From: Thermothielavioides terrestris NRRL 8126
Lineage: Eukaryota; Ascomycota; Sordariomycetes; Sordariales; Chaetomiaceae
Assembly: GCF_000226115.1 (NCBI RefSeq)
Contig: NC_016461.1
Coordinates: 4,216,001 to 4,280,000 of the forward strand
DNA length: 64,000 nt
Direction: 5' to 3'
Shown here: in pieces, positions 33,602-45,498 of the stretch
Layout: each line of letters begins with the position of its first letter
How positions within the stretch are numbered: position 1 is the first letter of the stretch
Program-made: the position numbers and the translations under genes
The notes under the pieces: model-generated
What the model saw: the letters and a program-made list of their open reading frames with translations, nothing else
Databases searched by the model: none
Told to the model about the DNA's origin: nothing

Positions 33602-34010
33602 ATCGGTATAAAATGGCGAGGCCACTGTCATATACTGCATGTTCTTGCGCGGGGGTTGTCCCTGCTTAGGTAGTTAGACGGACACGCATTAATGATGGTC
33701 TCAATTTCACAAGTCGCAAGTGTCCGAGGGTTGGGCACACTCCAGGCACCCGGGGCTTGACCCAAGCAATACCACCTACCGGCGTGTGGGAAAGGGGTGG
33801 CATTGCTGGGAACATGCATCAATGACTTTTTCCGCACCGAGTGGCGGTGACTTACTGCGACGAGGCTGTGAAGAACTGAGGTTGGATGAGCCTCATGACG
33901 TCGGGAAAAGCGGCACGAGAACGTGGTTGCTGCATTGGACGAGGAGGACGAGGACGGTTGGCGGCCACAACAGCAGCCTGCCTGAGATGTATTCAATGTG
34001 TTTCAACCCT
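33602..34010. other. Intergenic between convergent genes
   Basis: 3' sides of the orphan membrane-protein gene and NOP53. Nothing recognised. Confidence 0.45.
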
Positions 34011-35398
34011 TCAGATCGAGAAATCCTTGAACGCCCACTTCTCGGTGATCTTGCTCTTGGCCTGTTTTCTGAACGGAATCTTCCTCCGACTCTCCATCTT
34101 GCCTCGGAGAAGCATGCTGCGGTACCGGTCTTTGAGCAGGTTGCCCTCGGGCTTGAGGAGCCTGAGCGAATCCTGAAGCTCGTCCGGTAGCACCAACTCC
34201 AGATCCTTCTCGGGGAGCTTGAACTTGCCCAGCTGCCTGCGCCGCAGCTTCACGTCGTCACCCTCCTCCTCGCTCGCATCGCTCATCTCAATCTTCTCCA
34301 GCGCCATCCTCCGCTCCTTCTCCGCCACCTCGAGCGCGATTTGCTTGACGCGCTCCGCCTGCGTATGCTTTCGCTTCATGGCCGCCTCGTGCTTCGCCTT
34401 CCGCTCCTCCTCCTTGCGCCGCTTGATTCGGTTCCTCTCGGCCTGCGTCTTGCGCCGTGGTCTCTTGGCCTTGACACTCAGCTCCTCGCCCGCGCTCTCG
34501 AACCCTTCCCAAGCGGAATCGTCCTCCCACTCGGACAGATCAGCCCGTGCCTCCGCCGCTTCTGCCTCGGCCGCCGATCGCGCCGCTGCCTCGAGCTTGA
34601 GGCGCTCCGCCTCGAGGGCCGCGAGGCGCTTTCGCTCCGCTTCGACAGCCTTTTCGCTCTCCTCGATCAGCCGGTCCTGGTAATCGGTGAAGGCCGGGTT
34701 GTAACTGTGGCCACCTTTCGGCTTCGGCACCGCAGGGATCGGCTTCCCGCTGGCTGCCAGCGAGATGGGCTGCTGCTCGAGAGTCTTGGGCTTCTTCTTT
34801 TGTTCGGCTTTCGGCAAAAAGGAGAAGGTCTCCTCAGGTTTCTGGTCCTCCTTCGCCTCGGCCCAGATATCGTACTCGGCATCCACAACCGCGACTGTTT
34901 GCTCGTGGTGGCCGTCGGCAACCTTTTTTAACCTCGAGAGCTCCTTGTGCGTGACATAGTCGGTGCGCTGCCGCTTGACGGGGAGAATGCCGTCTGTGGT
35001 TTTGTCACCGGACCGCTTGCGCGCCGACACGGCAGGTACAGCCGAGCGCTGCGCAATGATCTCGTCGGCCTTGAGGCCCTTTTTCACGTGTTTCGGGAAC
35101 CGCTTCTCGAGTTCGACGTCACCAACAGTATCGAGAGAAAAGAGGCCCGGGGTATCCTGCTCGGCGAGAACTCCTCTGGAAAGAAGGAAAAGAAAACAAG
35201 TCAGCAATTGCTGTCAAGCCGCGTCAAAAAAAGGCATACTCCGTACCCTTTAATGATTTGCTCGCTCCGTTCCTCGAGGCCCTGCTGCACCTCGGAAATG
35301 TCGATGTTCTTGCGCCATGCCTTCTTGCCTTTCCTGGACGGCTGCTTGTATTGCTGGGGGGCGTCTGGGTTGCCCGAAGGCGGTCTCAAGACGGGCAT
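34011..35398 (-). CDS. NOP53: 60S ribosome biogenesis factor Nop53
   Basis: Two exons, 35398-35247 and 35175-34011 (438 aa), intron phase 2 with donor GTACGG. The N-terminus MPVLRPPSGNPDAPQQYKQP with SRKGKKAWRKNID is the classic Nop53/PICT1 start; after the intron come GLFSLDTVGD, a basic region, KPKGGHSYNPAFTDYQDRLI, long Glu/Lys/Arg-rich helices, and a C-terminal KFKLPEKDLELVLPDELQDS followed by RYRSMLLRGKMESRRKIP. In yeast this nucleolar protein recruits the Mtr4-exosome to pre-60S particles for 5.8S/ITS2 maturation. Length is normal. Confidence 0.93.
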
Positions 35399-35570
35399 CG
35401 TGAACGAGCGCTACTAAGTGTCAGACCCGGCGCACCGTACTGAATCTGTATGCGTTTCGGCGTCGGGGTTGATGAATCGCAGCAGCTAAGCTGCAAGCGG
35501 TGGGGTTGTTGCTCAAAATTTCAGTCCAGAATGTGGCCGATAAGATAAGCATGGTGCGGAATACGGTTAT
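35399..35570. other. NOP53 promoter side
   Basis: Short upstream region of NOP53, ending at the left inverted repeat of the small element that follows. Confidence 0.4.
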
Positions 35571-35747
35571 TCTTAAAGAGGTCCCGCCAAGACTAATTTC
35601 GGAACCTACCGCTTACAAGTATTTACAAATTGCCGCGAGGGAGCGGGGTCGCCACGACTTCGAGCAACATCAACAACGAAGAATTGCAAAGACTCGTAGC
35701 AACAACTTTACGAAACCTCAACCAAATTGAAAAAAAAGAAAACGAAG

Positions 35748-35801
35748 TTAACCCGCACCCTAACCTTGACCCTCACCCTAACTATAACCCTTACCCTAAC
35801 C
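35748..35801 (+). repeat. Degenerate telomere-like (CCCTAA)n tract
   Basis: Over 54 bp the sequence shows three exact CCCTAA hexamers and several one-base variants (TAACCC, TAACCCT, CCTTGACCCT). TTAGGG is the usual telomere unit of filamentous ascomycetes. It lies inside the small inverted-repeat element. Confidence 0.75.
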
Positions 35802-35802
35802 A

Positions 35803-35827
35803 GCGGGGGGCTGGCGCCGCCCCCCGC
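35803..35827. repeat. GC-rich perfect hairpin
   Basis: GCGGGGGGC and its complement GCCCCCCGC are separated by about seven bases (TGGCGCC), directly after the telomere-like tract. It could form a stable stem-loop. Confidence 0.65.
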
Positions 35828-36427
35828 ACCCCCGGCGAACTAACCCGTGGCTAACCCGTGGCGATAGTGCAAACCCCTTGGCGGTCTTGGCGGGGTACTG
35901 ACGCTGTAAAAACATTGCCGACAATTGGCCGAAATTAGTCTTGGCGGGACCTCTTTAAGATCCAGCGCGGAATACTGTGTACACCACGGATATCCCGTAG
36001 GAGTAGTTCCGTATCTGTACTGTGCATAGCCTACGGGCGGGCACTTACCGTTACGGAGAGTTAAGGACACTGGCGTCGGATGCGTGCGGAAACGGAATTC
36101 TCCGTACAGCATCCGCCAAGCACTCTGCGCCCCTTTTTGCAGGGGCCAGAGCCACGAGGGTTGCTCGCCAGGTGCCAAAGCCGGCGTCATTGCGGTCGTT
36201 GTCCGTCACAAAGCAACGCAGACAAAAACCTCGATTTTCATCTTCTGCACCAGCCAGTAAAGGAAGATACTTGGCCTCAGAAGGTTCCATTTGCGAAGCC
36301 AAGGTCCATCAACGAAGCCGTCCTCACGTCGCCAGCCCATAACTTCGCAGCGCATCCCTGAGAGCAGCACGCCACGAACGAGAACGAGCGCTCGGCGCCA
36401 TTCCCTACGCCAGTCACTCCAACAATC

Positions 36428-37382
<955 letters not shown>

Positions 37383-38150
37383 AGTGGTGCCTCGGGGAAC
37401 GGAGTTGTGGTGATGGGAAGGACGGATGGAGAGTGTGTGTCACTCGCTCTGCATTTACGAGGGGGGTGGTTGTACTGGGAGGGGAAGGCAAGGCAGGGGA
37501 CGCGGGATATGGAGGCTTCGTCTGCATCAGCGTCTTACCATGAATCAATTTAATAATATCTACTGACATCCGTTTGGTTCTGGTGTTCCCGATGTGAAGC
37601 CTCGCCTCATGGTCACCGTGTGAGCTGCAAGCGGACAGAGGGGAATCCAAAGAGCCAGTACAGACGCCATCTCGATTCGACAGCAATTTTCAAGACAAAA
37701 CAACATCCAAAATCTCGTCCGCAATTCTCCGCCTTGCGACGGACCGACTGGCGTGTGCATTTTATCCTCCCCTCAGTCTCAGCAACCAGGGGCGTAATGG
37801 AGAACCTAGGTATCAAGCTAATCACATGCCCTATAATTCTGTGACAAGTTCCGCCTCCGATTAACGCCGACTTCGCCAGTTTTTCCCAAAACCGATGGTG
37901 TCTATGAGTGCGCCTTTCGCTGGCGCAGAAACCTCCGTCCGACAGAGCCAGCAGCGTCGCGGCACGTGGGTCCCGAGAGCTACTGTCTGCTCCCTGCAAG
38001 ACCGCCTGTAGTGCTCGATGAGAAACACCCCAAATCCTTGCCCTTGCGTCCTCCATTGCGGATGGAACCGAGCCGTGATGTTGAGGCCAAGGGCGGGTTG
38101 GTGGAAGGGGACCGGTAGCACCGAACATAGGAGTTGTAGGCCTAGGTCCC
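37383..38150. other. Intergenic between convergent genes
   Basis: 3' sides of the Rab gene and RLP24. No gene recognised; the minus-strand frames here are extensions or shadows of RLP24. Confidence 0.5.
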
Positions 38151-38903
38151 TCAATCCGTATCCATGCCGTCGTCGTCCTCGTCGTCGTCGTCCTCCCCCT
38201 CTTCGTCGATGTATCCGCCTGTAGACTCCACGGTGTGCTCGACGCCGCCATCCACCCGCAGGTGGGCCCTGCGGACCTCGCCTCCAAACGCCTTGCTCTT
38301 CTTGCTCGTGCGCAGGGCGGCCAGCTCCTCGCGCTCGAGCTCCTCGACGGAGATGCCGCGCTCGGCGGCCAGCTCGGGCAGCCGCTTCTTCTCGCTGGCG
38401 CGCAGGCGGGGCAGCAGGTGCTGGTTCTCGGACACGAGCTTGCGGGCGGCGGCGAGCTCGCGGGCGCGCTTGCCGGCCATGCGCTTCTTGTAGAAGACGC
38501 GCTCGCGGCGGCTGCGGATCTCGCTGATGCGCTCCATCGCCTTGAGCGTCTTGGCGATGAGCTCCCGGTTGTAGCGCACGGGCACGTTGCGCCGCGCCGC
38601 GAACTGCAGTGTGCTGTCCACCACCATCTCCTTGCCCGCGTTCTTCCGGTACGCCTTGGTCCACTTGAGCTTGCGCGGGTTCCGCTTCATCTTGAAGTTC
38701 TTGTGGCACTTGGAGCGGCAGAACCGGAAGGATTTGCCTGGCGGGAGGGAAAGGGCAGAGTCAGTACCATGGAACGCAGGCGCTGGCGTGCATGGTGGGA
38801 GCAGGAGAAAGAGAGGGGGGCACACACCGTCGTTTCTCATAAAAGTAATGCCTTTGCTGGGCCACGCGGGCCGCCCGCAAAAGAAACAGTTCTCGACACG
38901 CAT
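38151..38903 (-). CDS. RLP24: Ribosome biogenesis protein Rlp24 (L24e-like)
   Basis: Two exons, 38903-38828 and 38737-38151 (220 aa), intron phase 1. The L24e zinc-binding fold is split by the intron: [19 protein letters not shown] then [20 protein letters not shown], with the four cysteines in place. A conserved [16 protein letters not shown] segment follows and then the long basic helical extension that separates Rlp24 from ribosomal protein eL24; the tail is acidic ([14 protein letters not shown]). Rlp24 holds the eL24 site on pre-60S particles in the nucleolus and recruits the AAA ATPase Afg2/Drg1 for release in the cytoplasm. Confidence 0.93.
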   Translation of the reverse strand: MRVENCFFCGRPAWPSKGITFMRNDGVCPPLFLLLPPCTPAPAFHGTDSALSLPPGKSFRFCRSKCHKNFKMKRNPRKLKWTKAYRKNAGKEMVVDSTLQFAARRNVPVRYNRELIAKTLKAMERISEIRSRRERVFYKKRMAGKRARELAAARKLVSENQHLLPRLRASEKKRLPELAAERGISVEELEREELAALRTSKKSKAFGGEVRRAHLRVDGGVEHTVESTGGYIDEEGEDDDDEDDDGMDTD

Positions 38904-40869
38904 CTCGACTCTCGGAACCGACGGGTGCCTTCACGGCTTGCCGAGGTGCTGCTGCTTGGAATGCTCCAACCTCACGGGGCTGATGCGGGCCGCAAATGTC
39001 GATAAAAATTGACCGCCTTTGCTGCGGAGACAAGGTGGGTGTAGGCTTATCTCTGGTTAGTCAGCACGATAAGGTTCAGCCTAGGGTTAGGGTGTCTATC
39101 GTTTTTTCCGCCATCAGGCAGCTTGCCTCGCGGACCACTCACATCGAAGCTAACTAAGGTACCTACCTTAATCATCAGTCGACTGAAGCGATTGTTTCTT
39201 CAACCGGACAACTACACGTACATTAAGGTTGATACTTGTTTGCTGTGTGTATTGTGTAGCGAGCTGCCGCGGATCCCTACAAGGCTCCGCTCAATTACCA
39301 AAGTTGTCAGTTGCGGTTTCAGTCAGAACGACCCACAAGGCCGTCGACCCTGGATTCACGCCAAGCCAGCACCTCAATGATTCCAAGCTCCACTTCCCAG
39401 ACGAGGAGGTTCTCACGAGACCAGCAAGTGTGCGCGCTCTGATGTTTTGGACAACTATCAGGAAGGACACGGGAAAGGATAGGGGAATTCACTTCAGAAT
39501 ATTGAGTTTTTGGTTCAGTCTGGAATTTCGATGAATGATCGGCAGGCAGTCTTCTGTCTAAACCTTGTTCATAACAACTTGCTCCTGCTTCAGGGAGGAA
39601 CCACTTTGGTATGGTCAGTTTTCAGGAGGGTGTTTTAAAGGAAAGGGCCTTACTATGACAGCCAATTAATTGACTTCCTGAGCTTCTCCTGTGTCGCGTG
39701 CTTAAATCCTCCAGCCGGCCCATCTTGCTTACTATCCTTCCATGTTAAAGTGTGGAATTGCGACTGGTCAGCGAGCCGAGTCGGAGTTTCGATGCCCATG
39801 GCCAACAACAGAAGGCGAGTGGCTTTGGTGATCTCGTGCTCCACCAGCTCCACTTCATGCGGGGAGCGGAATCTGGGGAATGTGGAGCTTCACGAACAAC
39901 AAGATCCACCTGCCCCTGCCAACACGCTAAACGAGCAACCCAAAAGATATCACTGGGTTTATTTAAACATCAAGACAACGACGATGAGAGTCCAATGTGA
40001 TATCGCTGTTGTTTGCCCCGACAACGCGAGGTCGACTGGTCGTACCATCCACGGGTGGGCCGTAGTCAATTGGACGGAAAGGTTCAGCCCTCCGGATCAT
40101 CTGGCATCTTCCCTCTAGGTAATCCGCCCTCTTCATGAAAATGCCACTTACTGCAATGTGGCTTGCCCCGGTCGTTTCGAGTCAGTGGGAAGGACTAAGC
40201 TCTCTGTGCAGCAGATGCCTTGTAAGTGCAGAGTGACGTCCATCAAGGCAGTGATTGGTGCTGGGTAATACACATGGCGACTCTTACCCCGCTCGGCCAG
40301 GGGCCAGCCGATGGTCTGAGAAGCCTCCCTCCCTGCCACGAAGGCCACTGCTGGGTTTGGAAGCTGACGGGACAGGTCCTTTTGGGTGGCGTTATGTACT
40401 CCGGATGCGCCAACCCATCCACGGCTGTGTGGTCGCTCATTTCCATTCCAGTCACACTTAAAGCAGGTGCCCCCCTTTCTTCCCCTCCCCTCTTTGTGCA
40501 ACATCAGCTTTCCCATCTCGCTGTACTAGCACAACCAACGCCTTCCAATCGATACAGTCATCTCGCCATCCACTTTTGACCATCTTCTGCATCAACGCGC
40601 AGGCAAAGCCATCTACATCGGGGTAAGCATGTTTTGTTATTCTTCGGCCTGCTCTTCTTGTCGCTCCGGTCGGGGCGTAGAGCAGCGCAAAGCAATGGCC
40701 ATCTCCGCTCGGCGTCGCTGCTTCATCGCCGCCCCTTCGCCACGCACTTCTTCCCGATTTCCACCCACCGCCGTCGTCAGACTTGTCCACTGACATCAAG
40801 GCATCGGTGCCACCAGCCGCTCCTCAACAAAACAACTTACCCGAAACTCTCCACTCTCCACCCATCAAC
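38904..40869. other. Intergenic, no gene recognised
   Basis: Almost 2 kb with only short unrelated frames. It should contain the RLP24 promoter and the promoter of the small gene at 40870. A short GGGTTAGGG-type motif occurs near 39085 but is too short to be called a telomere tract. Confidence 0.5.
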
Positions 40870-41193
40870 ATGCCTGTCCGCATTCCCGCCGCCACCAGGA
40901 CTGAGGTCTTCTGCATGGGCGCCGCCGGCGTCAGCGGCTTCGCCCCGTTCTACCTGATGGCCCCCGGCGCCGAGGAGCGCCTCTCGCGCCAGACCCTCAA
41001 GTGGGCGCCGCGCTGGGAGCGCAACATCACCATGTTCCGCAACCCCGTCGAGCGGGGCGTCCAGCGCGCCGCGCCGTCCATCGAGAGGGCCGTCCAGAGG
41101 CTCGAGCGCCGCCTCCCCTTGGAGAGGGCGGCCAAGAGCGTCGACAGGAGCATCAAGAGGAACCTTGACAGGCTGGGCATCAAGCACTCCTGA
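40870..41193 (+). CDS. Small uncharacterised protein, 107 aa
   Basis: Starts MPVRIPAATRTEVFCMGAAG at the first good ATG (context ATCAACATGCC). The N-terminal third contains a moderately hydrophobic segment (GAAGVSGFAPFYLMAPGA), the rest is strongly basic and amphipathic with repeated Arg-Val-Glu-Arg patterns (ERGVQRAAPSIERAVQRLER). The layout (short hydrophobic part, then basic helix) resembles small mitochondrial or membrane-associated proteins. I have seen similar small hypothetical proteins in other Sordariomycetes, but no function is known to me. Confidence 0.62.
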   Translation: MPVRIPAATRTEVFCMGAAGVSGFAPFYLMAPGAEERLSRQTLKWAPRWERNITMFRNPVERGVQRAAPSIERAVQRLERRLPLERAAKSVDRSIKRNLDRLGIKHS

Positions 41194-42137
41194 GCGACCA
41201 TCGATCAGATTGACGTTGGAAGACTGACACGGTCACGTCGGGTGCATGGAAGATCTCTGGCCCTGGTCGGAGCTCGGATTTGCTTTGCCACTTTGTATAT
41301 AATACCCCGTGGGGGGTCATGCTTTCCAGTCTTTGTGTTGCGAAGATTTGCAAGGAGGAAAGGATGTTGTCCGTGGCAAGCCGCTCCCGGGGCCATCGAG
41401 ATAGCATTGATCAGGACGCAGGTCAGGGATAATGGTCGACATCCCTGGCCGGCTTGTCCCATAGCAGCACGCAAGCGAATAAACGACGCTTCACTGTTCC
41501 AACGGCCGACCCCATCTGCAGTGATTACGAGCCAAGGGTTTCTGTGTTGCGGAATGTTTGCCGATCCCGCGAACCACGTCAGAGATTCTCAATACCACAG
41601 TAGCCCCCGCCCCATGTTGGGGTCATCCTTCACGCCCCCAAGTGAAGACTTACCCATCTGCTTGGTCTGTTCATGGAGAAGCGGCTACGTTAATATGTTT
41701 TCTTAAGGTTATCTACTTTAAGGAGAATGGCTAGTCTTCAGTCCCTCTAAAGGACGGACATTTTGGGCTTCCCTCGTTACGGTTCTGGAATTGGGCTGAG
41801 CTGCTGGTCGTTCCGCTTCCATCTCGGTTTGTGACATCAAGGTAGGCACAGTACATAGTTGAAATGCAAATCTGTGACTGGGGGTTGTTTGGCTACCGAT
41901 TGACTAGTCATGTCCTCACGTCCCAACATATCAAGGCCGAAAGAAGGAGAAACATGGTAAGCCCCTGCGACGCTACAGAGCATTTGGTTCTGGCGCTTCG
42001 CCCTACTAGGTGCGAGAGGAGAGCCTAACGTTATGAAGAACCACTAGCTCTCGAAGTCTTGCTTCGACGGGGCAAGCTGTCTGCCAAGCGGAGTGAAAGC
42101 AAGTCTTTGAATTAGGCCAGCAAGGATAGATAGGCGA
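41194..42137. other. Intergenic, no gene recognised
   Basis: Between the small basic-protein gene and the broken oxidase gene. No coding content supported. Confidence 0.45.
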
Positions 42138-44091
42138 TCAAGGCTTTTGTGCTCTGGACAAAAGAAACCCGCCGTTCTGCAGCGTCTGAAAAACGTGCCT
42201 CGGGTCATACTTCTTCGCCACAGCCTTCAGTTTTGCCAGACTTTCCGAGCCGTACGAGGCCAGTGGGTTCTGGTCACGCGCGGCATCGTTCATGTAGAGA
42301 AACGGAATGCCAATGTCCCTCTCCACCGCAAGTTGAGCCCATTTCTCGGTTGTATCAACGGAAACCGATCTGACCAGGTCATCATCTTGGGCACTTTGCC
42401 AGTCAATTGAGGTGGTCCACCCTGCAAAGAATTACATTAGCTCCACAGTGTCCTAATGCTATTTCGCGCAGCGGCCAGCAGAGGCAAAGGGGAGGGAAAA
42501 GGACAGAGACGAGAGACGCACATTGTTGAGGTCCTTGCGGTATATCTAAGGCGTTGTCGCCATTTTTGGTGGCTTGGTCAATCAGATTCTGGCCGACGTG
42601 CTGGAGTACAAATATTTGGTTGGCCCCTGTGGATTGTCTCACTGGGAGAGCTTTCTTTCTCCAGAGGCTGTAGGCTTCCTAAGTCAGGTTCGTGTCGATT
42701 CGGGAACTGTATCCTCTGTAATCGTGTCTAGTTGAGGACGACGCCCACCGTTAACTATTTTGTTCGTGTCAAGAGGGGGAAAAACAAAAAGGTAAAAAAT
42801 AAGAAAGAAAGAAAGAAAGATGCACGCATACCGACCTGGGGTTGAGAACCCAGCAGTCTCTAAAACTGCGCTGAGCTGATTCAAGGTCAAGTTCGTCGGC
42901 GGCAAGGCTACTTCAATAGGCTGCAGAGCAGTGAATGGCTGGAAAACTTGGAGAGGCTCTGCTCGAGGCTCCGAGTGAACCAGAATGAGCACGATGTAAT
43001 CAAGAGAGATGATGATATCTGCGTTGGACTTGGTGTCTGACCCTGCACTTCTCTGCCACTCATCAAATGCGGCAAGCACGTTGGAGCCATCATTGGGCGA
43101 GTAGACGTTTATATGCACCCAGACGTAATGGACCGGCACAGTATAGAGGTCGTAGCGCGTCACGACGCCAAAATTGGGGCCGCCTCCCTTGAGGGCCCAG
43201 AACAGGTCGCTGTTTTGTTCCGAGTTCGCGTCGACGATGGAGCCGTTTGACAGGACGACCTCGAAATTCTTGACGTTATCGGCTGCCAGACCGAACTGGT
43301 TTGGCAGATGGTGATAGCCCCCTTTTTCTTCTCCGTTAGTTTTCCCCTTCTGTTTCCCCACTTCGCCCCCTGTTCTGTGCCAGGCGGAGAGAAGAAGGGT
43401 AGAACTGACCACCAAGGATGGAACCGCCGACCCCGACGGTGCGATCTTTGGCGCCAATAACAGACGTTCCATGACTGTCCAGCACCGAATACACGTCGCC
43501 CCAGCGGGCACCAGAGCCGACACTGGCAACGCTGCCGTTGCCTGAGACGGTGACAGAGTTGAGTTTCTGCAGATCTACGAGAATGCCGTCGCTCCCGATA
43601 CTGGACCACGTCGGATTCGGCGAGTGGCCTCCGCTCCTGATAGAAAAGCTTGACTTGAAATTCGTCGATAATCTTCAACAAGGCGGCAACGTCGTCAGCA
43701 CTCTGCGGTTGAGCAACGCAGTGGGGCTCCACCCAGCAGGCCTGGCTCCTGATGGTTGCCATCGAGATGAATTAGGGCCGTGTAATACAACATCAGGTGG
43801 GGAAAAGAGCTTTTCGCCTCAAATTACCAGTTCTCTTGCACGATGCTTTCGTTGATGGGCCGGCTTTGGGCCTGGGTGGTATCCAGCGAAGCAATCGCGG
43901 CCTGGCAAGTGACCTCGGCAACTTCGGAGGGAGTCGTCGCCCGGGCATGTTGTCTTGCCAGAGCGTGCGACGGGGTACCCTGCTAAGCCGAGGGTCTTAC
44001 CCAGGGAGACAACGTTGTCTCGTGCCTAGGAGGCAGGGACGGCACCCGCGATAGAGACGGTGCAAGACAGAACAAAGTAGGACAACCGCAT
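42138..44091 (-). pseudogene. FAD-linked oxidase (BBE/FAD_binding_4 family), disabled
   Basis: The family pattern is readable throughout: signal-peptide-like MRLSYFVLSCTVSIAG, CVAQPQSADDVAALLK, the flavinylation motif [53 protein letters not shown], and the BBE tail beginning FLYMNDAARDQNPLASYG. Exons and GT-AG introns can be placed. Two lesions cannot be removed by splicing: one base too many near 43645 just before the SIRSGGH motif, and an in-frame TAG at 42681-42679 where relatives have a coding residue (NLT-stop-EAYSLW). An intact family member lies 3.7 kb away. Sequencing error could explain one lesion, less easily both. Confidence 0.75.
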
Positions 44092-45498
44092 AACTTCGGT
44101 AACTGTGATTGCTTCCAACAGAGACGGCCTTCGGAATGAATCAAGAATCAACAGAGCTGGGAGAGAGAATGGTGTGGAATCGGTGTGCTAGGGGAGGCAC
44201 TAGATATGTAGGTGATTGATCCTCCGACGGCAACTTACTTCTTGGGAGTCATCATAGTACCGTTGGCACATACATGACATTACTGTTTTCCTTATTATGT
44301 TGCGTTCCTCTGTGTACTTGCTTTTTTTGGCCAGTTGGCTGTCAATTAGGGTCCTCTCAGTCCCTTCCCCAGAGGAGACAGGACTGTCACAGCCCCTGTC
44401 CTTCGATTGCCAATGTTCTCAACCTTCCGGTGATGGAGGTGATTTTACCGCGCCACAACACGGCGTGTGAAAGGAAACCAAACGCGGGAGGATGGGTAAC
44501 AGCGGGTGTACCTATACGTATACACCTCCTCTAGGATATAGAATCCTTGGTGCAAATGTCGATCACCTAAACGTAAATCAGTCAAAGTGCTAAGAAGTTT
44601 AGATATAGCCAAGCTATATACAATTTCTATCACAACAAAAGTATCAGTACTAAAAGGAGTGTCTTGCTAGTAGCTCGGGCTATTTGCAAAGTAGTCCTAT
44701 TTGCAGTGCTTCCGTAAGGCCCGGATTTCGATCTTTTCGTCGTGCGTAAGAGGTGTTGAATGCCGAAGACCTTGAGAAACTGGGCCACTGTGCAGTTTGG
44801 CCTGCCTTTGCAACTGGAGCTGGTAAAATCGCTAGGCTGAAGGCGACGTGTGGATGTCGTTGTTGTTGATCAGAGCCTGGATATCCATTGTTGCCGTGGT
44901 TCGAACCGCAGGTTGGTGGATTGAACTGCAGTATGGTGGATTGGATTCGATTCGGTTCGATGGATGTATCATTCGAAGTATCTTGCTAAATAAATTGCTA
45001 GGGGATTGACTTACTGGCTGAAAATGGAATAAAGTTTGGAACCAACAAGAACAACAACAACAACAACAGCAAAAACAGGGTCGCGGCACGGCTTCCTAAT
45101 GATTGGCTAAATCACGAAATGGACACTGGCCAGCACCAACTGCAGTCGCACCCCATCCACTGCAACGGTCTGTCATTGGTAATTGCATTCAGTTATTGTT
45201 CAATTATGATCCGCTCTGCGCGATCACTCGTATCTTCGAGATCCCGATGATCCGGCTGCATACCTATGCATGATCCCTGAATGGTTGGCTACGGCCACCA
45301 TCTGGCCGGATTTGATGAAGTGGTTGTTGGTTCGTGACACTTTCCACACACCGCCCAGCCAACCCCCCCTTTTCCCCAACCTTTCTTCTCCCGTGGCCCC
45401 CAGAAAAAAAGAGAGAAAACAAATCACCCAATCTCTTGCGCCCTCAGCTTCCCCCCCAGTCTCTCGTCCTTAAACGAGCCCTACCGTCTCTCTTGAAA
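44092..45498. other. Intergenic, no gene recognised
   Basis: Divergent region between the broken oxidase gene (minus) and the dehydrogenase gene (plus). AT-richer than its surroundings; no coding content supported. Confidence 0.45.

Larger units (their letters stand above)
35571..35960. mobile_element. MITE-like element with perfect 32-bp terminal inverted repeats and telomere-like core
   Basis: The left end 35571-35602 (TCTTAAAGAGGTCCCGCC...) is the exact reverse complement of the right end 35929-35960 over 32 bases. The 390-bp unit has no transposase frame, so it looks like a non-autonomous DNA element. TTAA occurs two bases inside each end (35573-35576, 35955-35958); if those are target-site duplications the element proper is 35577-35954. 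No clear duplication lies outside the repeats. The interior includes a degenerate CCCTAA stretch and a GC-rich hairpin. Confidence 0.82.

Noticed and set aside
39080..39100. Possible interstitial telomere sequence (CCTAGGGTTAGGGTG)
   Set aside because: Barely two units; too short to separate from chance.
44026..44028. In-frame TAG in the signal-peptide region of the broken FAD oxidase as a third lesion
   Set aside because: A 58-nt intron (weak GTCCCT donor) removes the stop and restores the downstream frame, so it need not be a mutation.
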